Assembly: GCA_026214975.1 (NCBI GenBank)
Contig: CM047815.1
Coordinates: 65,293,852 to 65,357,851 of the forward strand
DNA length: 64,000 nt
Source: Gentiana macrophylla
Lineage: Eukaryota > Streptophyta > Magnoliopsida > Gentianales > Gentianaceae
Direction of reading: 5' to 3'
Below the pieces are notes generated by a model. That model was given only the letters and a program-made list of their open reading frames with translations. It was not told where the DNA came from and made no database searches. Positions 38,791-50,327 of this stretch are shown piece after piece. How positions within the stretch are numbered: the stretch's first letter is position 1; each line of letters starts with the position of its first letter. The translations under genes and the position numbers were made by a program.

Positions 38791-39534
38791 GGTGAAGGTT
38801 TAAGTTAAATTGTTCCATTTTAGAGATTCAATTGTATTTTTAATCTACACATTAGCTTTAATTTATTCTTAATCTTATTATATGTGTTGTCTTAAGATGT
38901 ATCCGATTCCAATTTAATTACATATTATTTTACTTTCCATCGAGATCTTTTTTTTTTTTTTTGGTCTTATCATAATACGATACAATGGCGTGATATTTCA
39001 ATATACTATAGTTTGTTTGTTTGTGTGTGTTCTTTTCTTTTTTGCGTATATATATTTTACATTGTGTGTCTATGCCGGTTTTTAGGGCATCGTTTTTGAA
39101 GTGCTACGTATTGATTATTTTTCCGTCTTCGTTTTTACTTCTATATATTGTGTGTGTCGGTTTTTTTTTTCTTTTGGTCAATGGTTTAGTAGTGTCGAAG
39201 GTGTCGATTTTTGTGTCGTGGAGTGTTGATCTTATGTTAGATTTTAATTAAAATTTTAATTAATATTAATTTGATCAACCGACAAGCTGTTGGATATGGC
39301 GTCGGGGTGTATCAAGCGTGTCGTGTCGTGTTTTGGGTAGAACACGTGTTGTTGCAAGATAATGTCAAAGATAGCTTCATTTTTTCGTTTAAAATTGATT
39401 TAAGTAGAAATTGAAAAAAATTATTCGGTAGTGTCGAAAAGTATCAATACGATGTCGGGAGATGTCGAAGATGTGTCGGATATTCATTTCAAACGCACTT
39501 ATATTATTCTTCTATGAACATGTTTTGATGCCAC

Positions 39535-40000
39535 CCTAAAAAAGGTGTGAGGGTGGGTTGGGTTAGGGTGGTGGGAAGGGTAGGGTATAGTAAGATGGGT
39601 GGTGGGCACAGTAGGGTAGAGAGTTGTAGGGTAGAGTAGGATGGGGTGGTGGGTAGGGTAAGGTAGGGTGGGATCGGATAAAATAGGGTGTAATATAGCT
39701 GCATTATGATAGTGAATTAATATGTAGGTTGTGAGGTAGGTTAAGGTTTGTAGGTAGGTAGAGAGGTAGGGTGCGGTAGGGTGTGCTAATGTAGGTGAGG
39801 CGAGGTATGAGATGTAATGCGGTGATGTATGGTAGGGTATGATGGTATAGTTGGATGATGTGGCGTAAGTTAAGTAAAGTTTGGTAGGTTGAATAAAGTA
39901 CGTAATATAGGGTAGTGTGGTAAGATATTATGTGGTAAGATAATATGGTGTAGAGGCGTGGTGAGGTAGGATTGGATAGGTGAGTGTTAAAAAATGTTGG
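39535..40000 (+). repeat. G-rich array of GGGTAGGGT/GGTAAGG units
   Basis: Irregular GGGTAGGG, GGTGGTGGG and TAGGTAGG units. On the other strand it resembles the array at 19490-19900. Several groups of four G-runs within 30 bases could form G-quadruplexes. It decays to the right into GTAGG-poor sequence. Confidence 0.75.
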
Positions 40001-40086
40001 GATAGTGTGTGGTTCGTTACACGCTACATTTCGTTCTTCGTATTTAATATCGTCGAATAAGTTAAAACTTATAAGCGCAATATGTG

Positions 40087-40314
40087 AGTGGCGGATCTAG
40101 AAATCTTTTCAGGTGGGGGTCACCGGATCAGAAACTACATTTTTATCCAAAAATGTTTGTTTGATTGCTGGTCACGAGAGCTTAAATCTACATTTTTTAT
40201 CAATAAAATGACATTTTTTAACAAAGAAACTACATCGTTTTAATACTAAAAAATTTTTCCAGGATCTCAGTGGGGTCACGTGACCCACCCTTGGTATACA
40301 CAGATCCGCCACTG
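40087..40314. mobile_element. MITE with AGTGGCGGATC ends, related to 33651
   Basis: AGTGGCGGATC at the left is the exact inverse of GATCCGCCACT at the right. ATGTG lies outside both ends (40082-40086 and 40315-40319). GGGGTCACGTGACCCAC near the right end is shared with 33651-33897, placing both in one family. It sits inside the Helitron-like element and is thus younger. Confidence 0.75.
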
Positions 40315-40772
40315 ATGTGCACGCCGTTGGTTAGTTTTAGTGTGAATAAAGACCAATTTTTACTAATACCATGGTAAATGTATTTTATTGATGAGTGTTA
40401 AATGTAGTTTGGAACTTTTGTTTTTGTGTCGGTTGGCTCATGTAAGTAAGTCGAAAACATTTGCTTAATTGTCGTCATGTTAAATAATTGACATCATAAT
40501 TTGTTGTATAATATCAATGCCGCTAAATTTCGTCATTTATATTGTGTTATACTTAAAATGTGTGGAGTGATATTTTAGTTAAAATGTATTTTATATTTAA
40601 TATTTTTTGACATTAAGGTAAGCATCTAAAGATGGTGGCTCAGTGCGTTGCACGGAGTCCGGGTTTTAACTAGTATTATTATGTAATAATATTGTAATAT
40701 TGTGATATTATGGTTTTTCAAAAATAGTTAAAGGTTGTGGAGGATTACTTTTAATCTAAAATGAGAAAAAAT

Positions 40773-40917
40773 GATAAGAAAAAAAGATAGTGGTTGAGAT
40801 GAAAAACGCAGCGCGTATTCTTACGTGCAGAAGCTACATGTGGTTGTAGCAACACGTAGTATCACGTGTAATAACACGCGCGCGTTTTCTTCTCAACCAC
40901 TATCTTTTTTTCTTGTC
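40773..40917. repeat. Long near-perfect hairpin (foldback, MITE- or miRNA-precursor-like)
   Basis: The left arm AAAAAAAGATAGTGGTTGAG is repeated in inverse at the right (CTCAACCACTATCTTTTTTT). Pairing extends inward through ACGC/GCGCGCGT and an inner GCTAC-GTAGC stem. The stem exceeds 35 pairs over 145 bp. Either a MITE or a small-RNA precursor could produce it. Confidence 0.75.
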
Positions 40918-41029
40918 TTTTTTTTTTTTTTCTATTTTGTATCTTATTTTGTCCTTCTAACCCGCGACCAAAACGCAAAGATGTCTTTTTAATATTAAAT
41001 ATATCGATCTGTAGATTAATTGTAGGTTA

Positions 41030-41160
41030 TATACCCAGTATAGCGATCGGGTTCAAGCCTTACTACTAGCGGAGCACAGGTTCAAGCGCCATTAGAAGCG
41101 TAATATGTGTGTTAAACCTTTCGTATCCGAAAAAATAAAAAAATAATAAATTTAGAATAT
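41030..41160 (+). mobile_element. Possible SINE remnant
   Basis: A GGTTCAAGCGCC segment resembles a B-box, and the sequence ends in an A-rich run (AAAAAATAAAAAAATAATAAA). No certain A-box or target duplication is present. Confidence 0.25.
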
Positions 41161-41299
41161 TTAATCAATTTCCCTTTTCAATAATTTTCGAAATTTAATA
41201 GATAAATAAATAAACAAAAAGGAAAGAAGTATGCTTTTTTCAAATAAAACCACTCATCCTCCCCATTTACCCGAACATTTGTCTGAACGGAAGATAAAA

Positions 41300-41430
41300 G
41301 AATAGAACGGCTCCTCTTCTCCCTAGCAAGTCGAACTGCATGCCACCATTGATTTCAGATCAAAATTGGAGGGAATCGATCAGTTCGAGAAGAGAATCGT
41401 GTTGACATCACTTTTACACCGACAAGAAAA
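41300..41430 (+). other. Possible orphan 5' exon
   Basis: A GC-balanced, CT-rich leader-like stretch ends in AAAAG|GTAAGTTG, a strong donor. The only ATG opens a 21-codon ORF (MPPLISDQNW) ending before the donor. A small open stretch after an acceptor-like TTTTGTAG at 42110 (MNYVANVILKRS) could be a second exon. The remainder of such a gene would be lost behind the insertions that follow. Confidence 0.25.
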
Positions 41431-42184
41431 GGTAAGTTGTCGGATCGCTTTTTGGAAGATTGACTTTTGCTAGCAGATTATGACCCAAATTCGCTTTATT
41501 CGTAGTTTTACACGTTTAGCAAGCATTGAATCATCATAATTCTAAGTTTAGATTGCTTAATTGTTAGGTGTTGTAAAAAGACCTTAAATTTCACTGTTTG
41601 GCCTACGAATTGGAGAAGTTTTGACATTCAAATCAAGATAAAATGGTTTTCATATTAAAAATAATGTGTTTTATAATGTTTAGTTAGTAGTTGAAGTTGT
41701 TTTTAGCACGGTTGCAAAACCAATTGATCCCGTGACATCTGGCTTTGATACCGTGTTAAAGATCAAGCGCTTACCATTCTACTAAAACCAATTGATGACA
41801 GTGAAAGAACTACTTTATTTCTTATATATTAAGAGGTGTGCGCAATCTGTCCCAACATGATTACTTTTCTTTATTTCTCCTAGAAAATATATATGCCCGT
41901 AAACTTTTAACAGGTTTCTCCATCAAATTTTCGAATGTACAGTATGTTAGGGGAAAGAAAAAAACTGGGAGCATGTATGTAGTAGCATTATAATATTGTG
42001 TAGTAACTATATGTGTTGTGCCATTCTTTTTAGGAAAATGATGGATAGTTGTGTTGTGTTATTGTGTTGCGTCATTGTTCTTATTTTGAAAATACAAATA
42101 TATGATTTTGTAGACAATGAATTACGTGGCAAATGTTATCTTGAAGCGTAGCTCGTATTGTAGTCATTTGTTATAACATATATC

Positions 42185-42360
42185 AAGGAACTGACGACGA
42201 TTGAGAAAGACCAAACAATGAACCATCAAACAAGAACAGAAATAAAGAGATAACATAGATTTAACGTGGTTTCCGACAATGTATCGAATACTCCACGGGA
42301 GAAACGAGGAATTTATTATGCATAGAAAGTTACACAAATGTTACAATAATGTTGGAATTT
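42185..42360 (+). repeat. Dispersed repeat with AGATTTAACGTGGTTTCC, copy B left part
   Basis: It shares AACATAGATTTAACGTGG with copy A (7455-7870). It is interrupted at 42365 and resumes at 49818. Confidence 0.6.
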
Positions 42361-42566
42361 ATAGGTGTAACGTCCCGCTCCGAGATCTGGCGCTTATCCA
42401 GAGAAAGCGTTCGCAGCGTATAGCATTAAATAAATCTAACATTATACGCAAGTCTCTACGTCGTCGTATCAAATAAAAGCAAACGGAAGCTAAAAAGACT
42501 CGGATAAAAACATAAATGCTACTAAGAATAGATACAACCATAATAAAGATGGATAGTTAATTACAA

Positions 42567-43270
42567 TGACGATGCTGGATTTTGTCATGTATAATTTTGG
42601 GTTAATTTAATCAGGGATGATTGAATCAAGGATGATTTTGGGGTGATTTTAGATCGGCATGAGAGTCTCTCTCAGGTTGCTACGATATCTGTTGTGTTCC
42701 AGGAATCAAGTCACACGTAGTTCTGGAATGTGGTATTATAATGACAACACCGCCCTAACCCTAAGGTTAAGTCGGCTTACATTATTGTTCTCGACGACGC
42801 TTTAATGGGCCTTAACCCTTGCCCAAATTATCACCGCTAATGGGCTGGGCGGTGGTGCGGACTCGCTTCACGATGTCGATATTGCCGACTGCGCGTAATC
42901 GAGCCACAGGACTCATTGTCCTACATCGCTGGTGGGTGCGGATCGATCGTCTACATCGCTCGATAGTCGATCGTCGTAGCCTGGAGTCTACTAGATGGCC
43001 TTAGCCTCGAGCCTGGCATCGACATGAATACCTTGACGTTTATTCAGATTATCGGGGACCAGGCGTGAGGCTGCGTGTTTAGAGTGGACTTTGTCCGCAT
43101 CCCGAGCTTTCCGTCTTGCGGTATCGAGATGGGCCCATCGTCTCGGTTCTCTCGATCATGTCGGTTGTCGATGATGTCTCATCTCGTAATTCGACCTCAG
43201 GCTATCACTTACTCTTGTCCGGAGGACTATCTCGTGACGCCACGTGGAGGTGCGATATTCGGTATCGTCA
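42567..43270 (-). repeat. 3' LTR of the 5.1-kb element
   Basis: Copy of 46950-47660, with scattered 1-3 base gaps and substitutions. Confidence 0.85.
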
Positions 43271-45339
43271 TAAGCCCCAGAGATCTATCTCGAGCTCTTG
43301 AGGTCGAGTCCGTCTGTCAAAGGTGTATCTCGCCATCGCTATCCAATGCTTTGAATTTAAATCCGCCTGCGGACTTACTTCCAGTGGAGTCGAGTGCATA
43401 CGCTGCGAGACTTTTTTGCCTATAGCATTAGCTATCCCTTGACTTATAATGTGTGGCTAAGTTGACATCGACTTTGATGCCGTGAAATTGTCGAAGGAAT
43501 GATGAGATGTCCAACTTGGGATTGTCTTGGTTGAAATTGGCTTCGATGCCGTGGTAGTGTCGAAGGAATGTATGAGATGTCTCATTGGGATTTGTCTCTC
43601 GCCGAGGTCGACTTCTCTGAAGGATCTGATTTGCCCTGATTTTGGCCGTTGGCCTTATTGGCCTTATTGAAAAATTGTTACATTTTCCTCTTTCTTTTGT
43701 CTTTGATATAGACTATCTTTCCTTATTGCGGCCTTTGGCTTTATTGGCACATCAGCTTCTCTCATGTCGATGCATATATGTCGATATCTGCTCCCCAAGT
43801 ATCATGAGACCCTTAGGTTTGGATCATATTGGGCACGTTGTCCGACGTGCGGACTCTCCCTGTCTGCCTTGCAGATCTTTTTACTTTAGCAACCTTTGTC
43901 CCTTAGACTCGTTTTGCCTTGACGATGTCGACTGTCTTAGGCTGTAACGATGACGATGTCGACTGTCAACTTCTGAATTCGCCTCTTTGCAATGCTATAA
44001 CTATTTGGCCCGTCTTCGTGACTAGGCTTCCTTTTTTTGTTTTGTTATAAATGCTGAAATTTTAACCAGTATTTGATGTCAAACACTTTTGTTGCATGTC
44101 GAGTCCCATTTCTTTGCTCGCTTTTTCATTTGCTCGCTTTTTCATGAGTATTCAATGTCGACTCGTTGTTGCCCCCGAAGTATAATGCAGATTCATCATC
44201 TTCGTTATACTTTCAATAGTTCCGTTTGTCGATCATATGTAACATGTCTTCCATGCCTTATCATTTTTTGGACTTTTCTTTGTTGTCGTGTAGTAGAAGA
44301 GATGCCCCTGGCCGTCTCCTTTCGTTTGTCGAAATAGACGCCACTTAATTTCGTCGATATATATTTCGCCACGATGTCCTAGTAATTCTTGTCTAGAAAG
44401 GCGGTAATACGTAATTGTCGCTCCGGATCTCGGTGTCGTGGTGTTTCTTTGTCGTTCATGACTCCTGACACATGACTGCTGAGAGATTTGGACATGATCT
44501 GAACTCGATGCCTTAGATTTTTGGTTCTATGGAACTTTTACCTTTACTGGCTGCCGACCGAAATGATCATGTTGTCCAACCTCGATGCCTTAGTATATAC
44601 TCTCCCTTAGGAGTCAAATTACGTCGTTGTCGATTCGGACTTCGATCATTGCGTTTTCGTCCCATTAGGACTCATCCACGTTGGCCGTCCGATCGATGGC
44701 GTCCGACTTACGGATCCTCATGGGCCGTTGAGTAGATCCTTTGTGGAGTGGATCCTCGAGATACGCAAGATGCTAGCCAAAAAGTTGCAATAACCATGGG
44801 GATAGTTCCCGAAATAAGAAGGCTCGTCTCGCCATGTTCGGCTAGGAGAGTTCCAAGATAAGATAGATCGATCCCGGCATGGGAGAGTTCCCAAAATAAG
44901 AAGGCTCATCCGCCCCGCCGGCTCATTTGGGAGAGTTCAAAAATAAGATAGTTCCAAGATGAGATGCCGAGTCGAACTCGGACTTATTAAAGATTCGCTC
45001 ATCGGTGAGCTCCAAATATGATGCCTAGATTTATTTTGCTTTAATTTTTGCGAGATTTTATCTCCTCTTCTTTTTGTTGTCTAATCTTTCACGTGTCGAT
45101 GTCTTTTAGCTATTCGCTTGTCGAGCCTGCGGCTCTGTTTTGTCGCTTATCGATGTCGTGTTGCCCCAAGTGTATTATGAACCTCTGGTTCTTATTGCAC
45201 TGAGATCGATCATGATCGACTTGCTTGCCTTAACCTTTTTGCCTCCCAGGCTTATTTGGTCTTAAGTGAGCGTTTTAATCCGACTATCTGAATCCCCCTG
45301 GTCTTGGCCTTCTTTGCCACTTAGGCTCGTTCGCTATCG

Positions 45340-45620
45340 ACCGAGGGCAGTGGCCCGACTATGCGAACCGTCCTTTGTCCAGGCCTTTTTCGCCTACTAG
45401 GCTCATTCGGCTTTCGACTGGGACTATCGACTGGGGCAGGTGGCCCGACTATGCGAACCGTCCTTTGTCCAGGCCTTTTTCGCCTCTTAGGCTCATTCGG
45501 ATTTCGACTGGGACATTTGGCCCGACCATGCGAACCGTCCCTTTGCTTTAGCCTCGTTCGCCTCTTGGGCTCGTTCGGTTTTAGCTTGGACCTTTGGCCC
45601 GACCTGCGAACCGCCTCTAT
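45340..45620 (+). repeat. Internal tandem repeat of the 5.1-kb element
   Basis: Three to four units of about 70-90 bp share ATGCGAACCGTCC, TTTGTCCAGGCC, TTTTTCGCCT and GGCTCATTCGG. ORFs on both strands (Pro-Asn-Glu-Pro-Lys-Arg-Arg or Gly-Ser-Phe-Gly-Phe) reflect the repeat; whether one is coding is unknown. Confidence 0.7.
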
Positions 45621-46579
45621 GCCTTTGCATTTGTTGCCCATTAGGCTAACTTTGCTTTTGGCAGTATTGAGAGGTCCGACCTGCGGATCCTCATAGACCG
45701 TTGAGTAGATCCTTTGTGGGTTGGACCCTCGAGATATGCAAAATTCAGAATCTGGTGGGTGTCGGGTCGAAGAGACACGTGTCAGTACAATAATCTTCGG
45801 TGTATTTGGGTGTCAAAAGACTCCCGTTCAATCTTCTACCCCGCTTCGACATCCGACCTACTACGAGAGCAAATCGAATGCCGTTTGTGTTTGATGAATA
45901 TTTGCCTAGGGTGTAGTCCTTTGGACTTAATTCCCTTATGCCCTTCCAAGTGTAGTATTAGTGCATGACTCATGGTACACTTGAATATGAAGTCGACCTA
46001 GCGTTGTAACGCCTCGTGGGTTTGACTTGGCTATTGGGTGGAGCTCGATTCGAAGGTCGTGCCTCGTCAGGCTTAATCTGGTCGAATTAAATAACTCCTT
46101 ATTCGACTGTCGCATGAATTGGTCGAATAAGGTATCCATCGTGGGATCTTCCAACTGCCTCGCATTGTGGCTTATTGGCTGGTTGGGAGTGATATAAGCA
46201 CTGTCATTGACTTGGCTTTATTCACTATTTTATTTTAACTCCATCATATCGAGGATTCGTTGTTGTGGTTGACTTTTGCCTCTTTTATCTTTCAATCACA
46301 TGGACTTATAAGTAAGACATAATCTGAAAAAGAAAACCACTCCAATAAAATGCATCAAAACCAATTGTCGTATCGACTTATTACAAAGCATAAAAATGTG
46401 ACAATGAGAAATTAATCGAGATAGAGCTTATCTTATTTGGCGTAAATCTGTTGGTACCATGCTTAGATGGCAAGCGGACTTACATAAGATTGCCTTGAAC
46501 TCGAATATGATGCCTAGCCGAGCTCGGTCTTATATAATATGATGCCGAGCCGAGCTCGGTCTTATTAAAGATTTGCTCG

Positions 46580-46949
46580 GGCGATTAAACGAACTCGATC
46601 GGCCTAAAATTTTTAGGGCTTCTTTTACTCCCTTCTTCTTCATTCGACCGGTAGAATTCTTGTTCCAACGGTTGAAACTCTAAACTAGCCGCCCGATCTC
46701 GCTGCTTTTTTGGTACAAAGAACATCTTTCCGGCAACGATCGGGTATCTAAGCGGACTCCGATCGGCATGAAATTTGGAGGGTTTGTTCGCCCCTCCTTC
46801 TTCTTCAATCGACCGGTGGAATTCTTGTTCCAACGGTTGAAACTCGGAAATAAGCTCGGATCATTGCGTTTCGGCATGTTTACGCCATTAACTTGACCAC
46901 CATCACTCCTTGATCCATCACCGATAGAAGGCCCTCTTTCTAGCACCAA
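46580..46949 (-). other. Leader region after the 5' LTR with two short ORFs
   Basis: Minus-strand ORFs of 89 and 82 aa (46949-46680, 46833-46585) follow the primer site. The second contains a repeated QPLEQEFYRS/MEQEFHRS segment from a local duplication (46630 and 46820). No gag motif is seen. Confidence 0.35.
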
Positions 46950-47660
46950 TGACGATGCTGGATTTTGTCATGTATAATTTTGGGTTAATTTAATCTGAGG
47001 ATGATTGAATCAAAGATGATTTTGGGGTGATTTTAGATCGAGCACGAGAGTCTCTCTCGGGTTGCCTACGTATCATGTTGTGTTCCAGGAATCAAGTCAC
47101 ACGTAGTTCTGGAATGGGGTATTTATAATGACAACACCGCTCTAACCCTAAGGTTAAGTCGGCTTATGTTATTGTGCGATTTACCTTTAATGGGCCTTAA
47201 CCCTTGCCCAAATTATCATTTGCTAATGGGCCTGGGGACAATTTGGTGCGGACTCGTCTCACGATGTCGATATTGCCGACCTGCGTAATCGAGCACAGGA
47301 CTCATTGTCCTACATCGCTAGCCGGTGCGGATCGATCGTCCTACATCGCTCGATAGTCGATCGTCGTAGCCTGGAGTCTACTAGATGGCCTTAGCCTCGA
47401 GCCTGGCATCGGCATGAATACCTTTGCGTTTATTTCAGATTATCGGGGACCAAGCGTGAGGGCTGCGTGTTTAGAGTGGACTTTGTCCGCATCCCGAGCT
47501 TTCCGTCTTGCGGTATCGAGATGGGCCCATCGTCTCGGTTCTCTGGATCATGTCGGTTGTCGATGTCTCATCTCGTAATTCACCCTCAGGCTCTCACTTA
47601 CTCTTGTCCAGGAGGACTATCTCGTGACGCCACGTGGAGGTGCGATATTCGGTATCGTCA
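46950..47660 (-). repeat. 5' LTR of the 5.1-kb element
   Basis: 711-bp copy of 42567-43270. Its minus-strand 3' end (CATCGTCA) is followed by the primer-site-like TTGGTGCTAG. Confidence 0.85.
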
Positions 47661-49817
47661 TACAACGACGAAACAAAACCAAAGACTTACACAATACGAG
47701 ATCTTAAAAGTACAAACCAAACTTACAAAAGTCTATGAGTAAAAGGATAACAAGTCTAGTACAACATTTACGAGGAAAAATAATCCAAAAGCATTTTCAA
47801 GGCATCAACGTCATCAAATCGTCAACTACTCTTGGTCAACCTGTTCGTCTTCTCACCCCACAATGCATACAAAAGAAAATGTAAAGGAGGTAAGTACAAA
47901 GTACTTAGCAAAAGTGAGAAGCTAATGAATAACTAAGTTCTACAACAAAAAGGTTATTATTGTGATTATTATTAAATTATCTTTTTGAGGCCGACTCAAT
48001 CTAGGGTTCACTTCATGTCCATCAACATGTCATGACTATACGTTTCTAGCTTAACTTATCTTGGTTACGTCATCACTCAAGGGCACTATGCATGATGTGT
48101 ATCCATCACGAGATATACTTGCCAACTACGGTGAATAGCACCGATAGTCCTGGGATCTCCCCGGTATGCATATACGTTCGATGAATTTCCTCCACTACCC
48201 TTCAGCCTTTTGAGCCAGTAGCGTTGTTCACCTTTTATGAACGTATCACATCGCCGATATGGCTTGGTGACTAACCGAGAATAGGTGACGTTTTATCTTT
48301 TACTACCACGTATGTAACTTTATTGTGTATTAACTAGCCACCTAAGTGTTTTCAAGTAAGCTCCCTCACATACACTACTCTCTTTCCTAGACCACTAGAT
48401 AAGGACAAGGCCTAACAATTATACAGACATTGATGAATACTAATTCATCAAAGCACAAGCCCTTTCATGCTCTTCCGATGGATCCGAACTTCAACTCCCT
48501 TTAAGAGTACATTCGGTGCCGAAACTAAACGAATCGGAAGCTCAATCGCGACTTGTTCAAGCTTAATTAATGTTATAAGATCAAAGAACAACATTTAAAA
48601 CTCATATCATAGCTAAAATAAACTCATTCATCAAAATGGAGGCTCAGTGCGCCTACACTGGGTTCAGTGCGCACGCACTAACTCTCTGAATGTAAAAATT
48701 CACGTTCAGGCCTTCCAGTGCGTCCACCCTGGGCTTGGTGCGCCCGCACCAAGCGCGGCAACTTCCAAAAACTCAGTTTTTGACCCCTAATCGTTCTCAA
48801 ACATGTTCAACATCATAATACTCAGAAAAAGGCATAAAAACACAGCTCCTATCTACCATAACAACTATAGATCCTTAGGCAACACGAAGGTAACAATTCT
48901 AGCATAAAATCACATCCAATCCTAACGTAATCCCTACGAAACCGTAATTAACAAATTACTCAGAAAAACAGCAGTAGAACTCAACTCAAATATACAAAAA
49001 ATATCACATCTCATTAATTACAACTTAGCATGAATTCTATCACCAAACAACACCAAAACTCACCAGAACTCACCCTATCATTATAAAACTATAATTACTT
49101 ATTAGGAAGAGCCTCTTACCTTAATTTCCAGTAAAACCGATCCAAAACCTTCAAGAAAAATGCCGAACTTTTAAGCCTTCAACTTGTAACCTAATTAAAC
49201 AACAAGTAAACCTAAAAATCCTATCTTTTTTTCTTGAAAATCCTGAATTGAAAAAGTGTGTAAAACTGAATATTACCTAAATTAAATGCTGTGAACCTAT
49301 TTTCAGAATGATCTACACTCCAAGATGATCATTTTGACTACTCATGGCTGAAAAACAGAGCTACAGATTAAAATATATGAATTTTTGAAGAAACGAACTC
49401 GACGATTACGAAAAACTAGGGCTATTTTCCAAATTTGCGTCTCGTCGCGGTGATTACTTTTCTCTCCTGCGGTATCTTGAACAGATGAAAGGATCGGCCC
49501 TGCAATTGGATATTACGTTCTCCGTTTTCTTCGCGTTCTTCTGCGTCTATTTTTCTTCACTGTCGTCGTTCCTCTCTTTTTTTTATCAGAAGCCTATCAA
49601 AATTATGAGAAGACTTTGGGGATTATTTCCTTTTATAGCTATCAATTAATTCCATTAATTAAATAACTAAATCCCCTTTTTTTTCCTTATAATTACTTTC
49701 CAAAACTTTTACTTAACTCCTTTTTAATTAAATAAAAGACAAATAATAATTAGGTCGTAGTGAATACACCCAATTACTATTTTACCCTTTTATGAAAAAT
49801 CGGAATGTTACAATAGG

Positions 49818-49937
49818 CCTTGAGAATCAAACTCTAACCGCCATAATAGTCAAATCAAGCAATGACTAAAATACCCTAATAGCAATGTCCCAAACTCAGA
49901 TGAGACTTGCAAAATGTAACCAAATTCAGACGAGAAG
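49818..49937 (+). repeat. Dispersed repeat copy B, right part
   Basis: It carries TAACCGCCATAATAG and TGACTAAAATACCC as in copy A at 7600-7650. It completes the repeat broken at 42365. Confidence 0.6.
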
Positions 49938-50327
49938 TGTTGGTCCCGTTATATAAGGCTTGTAAGAGTTCAGAGGGGGGAGGGGGTGAATGAACTCTTT
50001 CCGTTTTTAGGAGTTTCTCACAAATGAATGAACCAAGTGAGTAAGAAAGACTGATGGTACCACTCGTCTGTTTTACTAAGCTGGTATGTTTCACTTAGTG
50101 AGTGCAGTGGAAATATGGTATGGTTCAAATAAGCCTTAGCTTGGTTTTCTGTGTTGTGTAGTGTGCAATGGATTATAATAGTATTGAAAATAAAGTGTTG
50201 GGTGTAAATGAATCAGGGAGTTTTTATCGATCTTCGGTGTGGCGTAATCTCCTATGCGACCGCTTCTCATGTGACTTAGGAGGTATCAGTATTGTACTCT
50301 ACGCTAATACAATAGGTAAGTGTCCTT

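Larger units (their letters stand above)
38605..40673 (+). mobile_element. Helitron-like non-autonomous element
   Basis: The 5' end reads TCCTCTACTCTATATAAG after an A. The 3' end reads GTGCGTTGCACGGAG and then GGGTTTTAACTAG, followed by T. That fits Helitron rules: TC start, a short hairpin (GTGC-GTT-GCAC) shortly before a CTAG end, and A/T insertion without target duplication. There is no Rep/helicase gene, so it would be non-autonomous. It carries T-runs, a G-rich array and a MITE. Confidence 0.6.
42567..47660 (-). mobile_element. 5.1-kb LTR retrotransposon without gag-pol, TSD TACAA
   Basis: LTRs 42567-43270 (704 bp) and 46950-47660 (711 bp) both read TGACGATGC to GGTATCGTCA on +. TACAA flanks both sides (42562-42566 and 47661-47665). 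Read on the minus strand, TTGGTGCTAGAAAGAGGG directly follows the 5' LTR (primer-site-like), and TCTGGGGCTTA precedes the 3' LTR. The 3.7-kb interior is GC-richer than its surroundings and contains short repeats, but no recognisable gag, protease, RT or integrase. It is non-autonomous. Confidence 0.85.
42366..49812. mobile_element. Solo LTR (about 2.35 kb), TSD ATAGG, interrupted
   Basis: It starts TGTAACGTCCCG and ends GGAATGTTACA, with ATAGG directly outside both ends (42361-42365 and 49813-49817). Removing the nested element at 42567-47660 and one target copy leaves about 2,348 bp with no coding capacity. A long solo LTR, perhaps Ty3/Gypsy, is the simplest reading. The outside sequence resumes the dispersed repeat it entered. 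Confidence 0.75.

Noticed and set aside
45321..45696. 106- and 111-aa repeat ORFs on opposite strands
   Set aside because: Both come from the same 70-90 bp tandem repeat inside a gene-less LTR element. Coding status cannot be decided from one copy.
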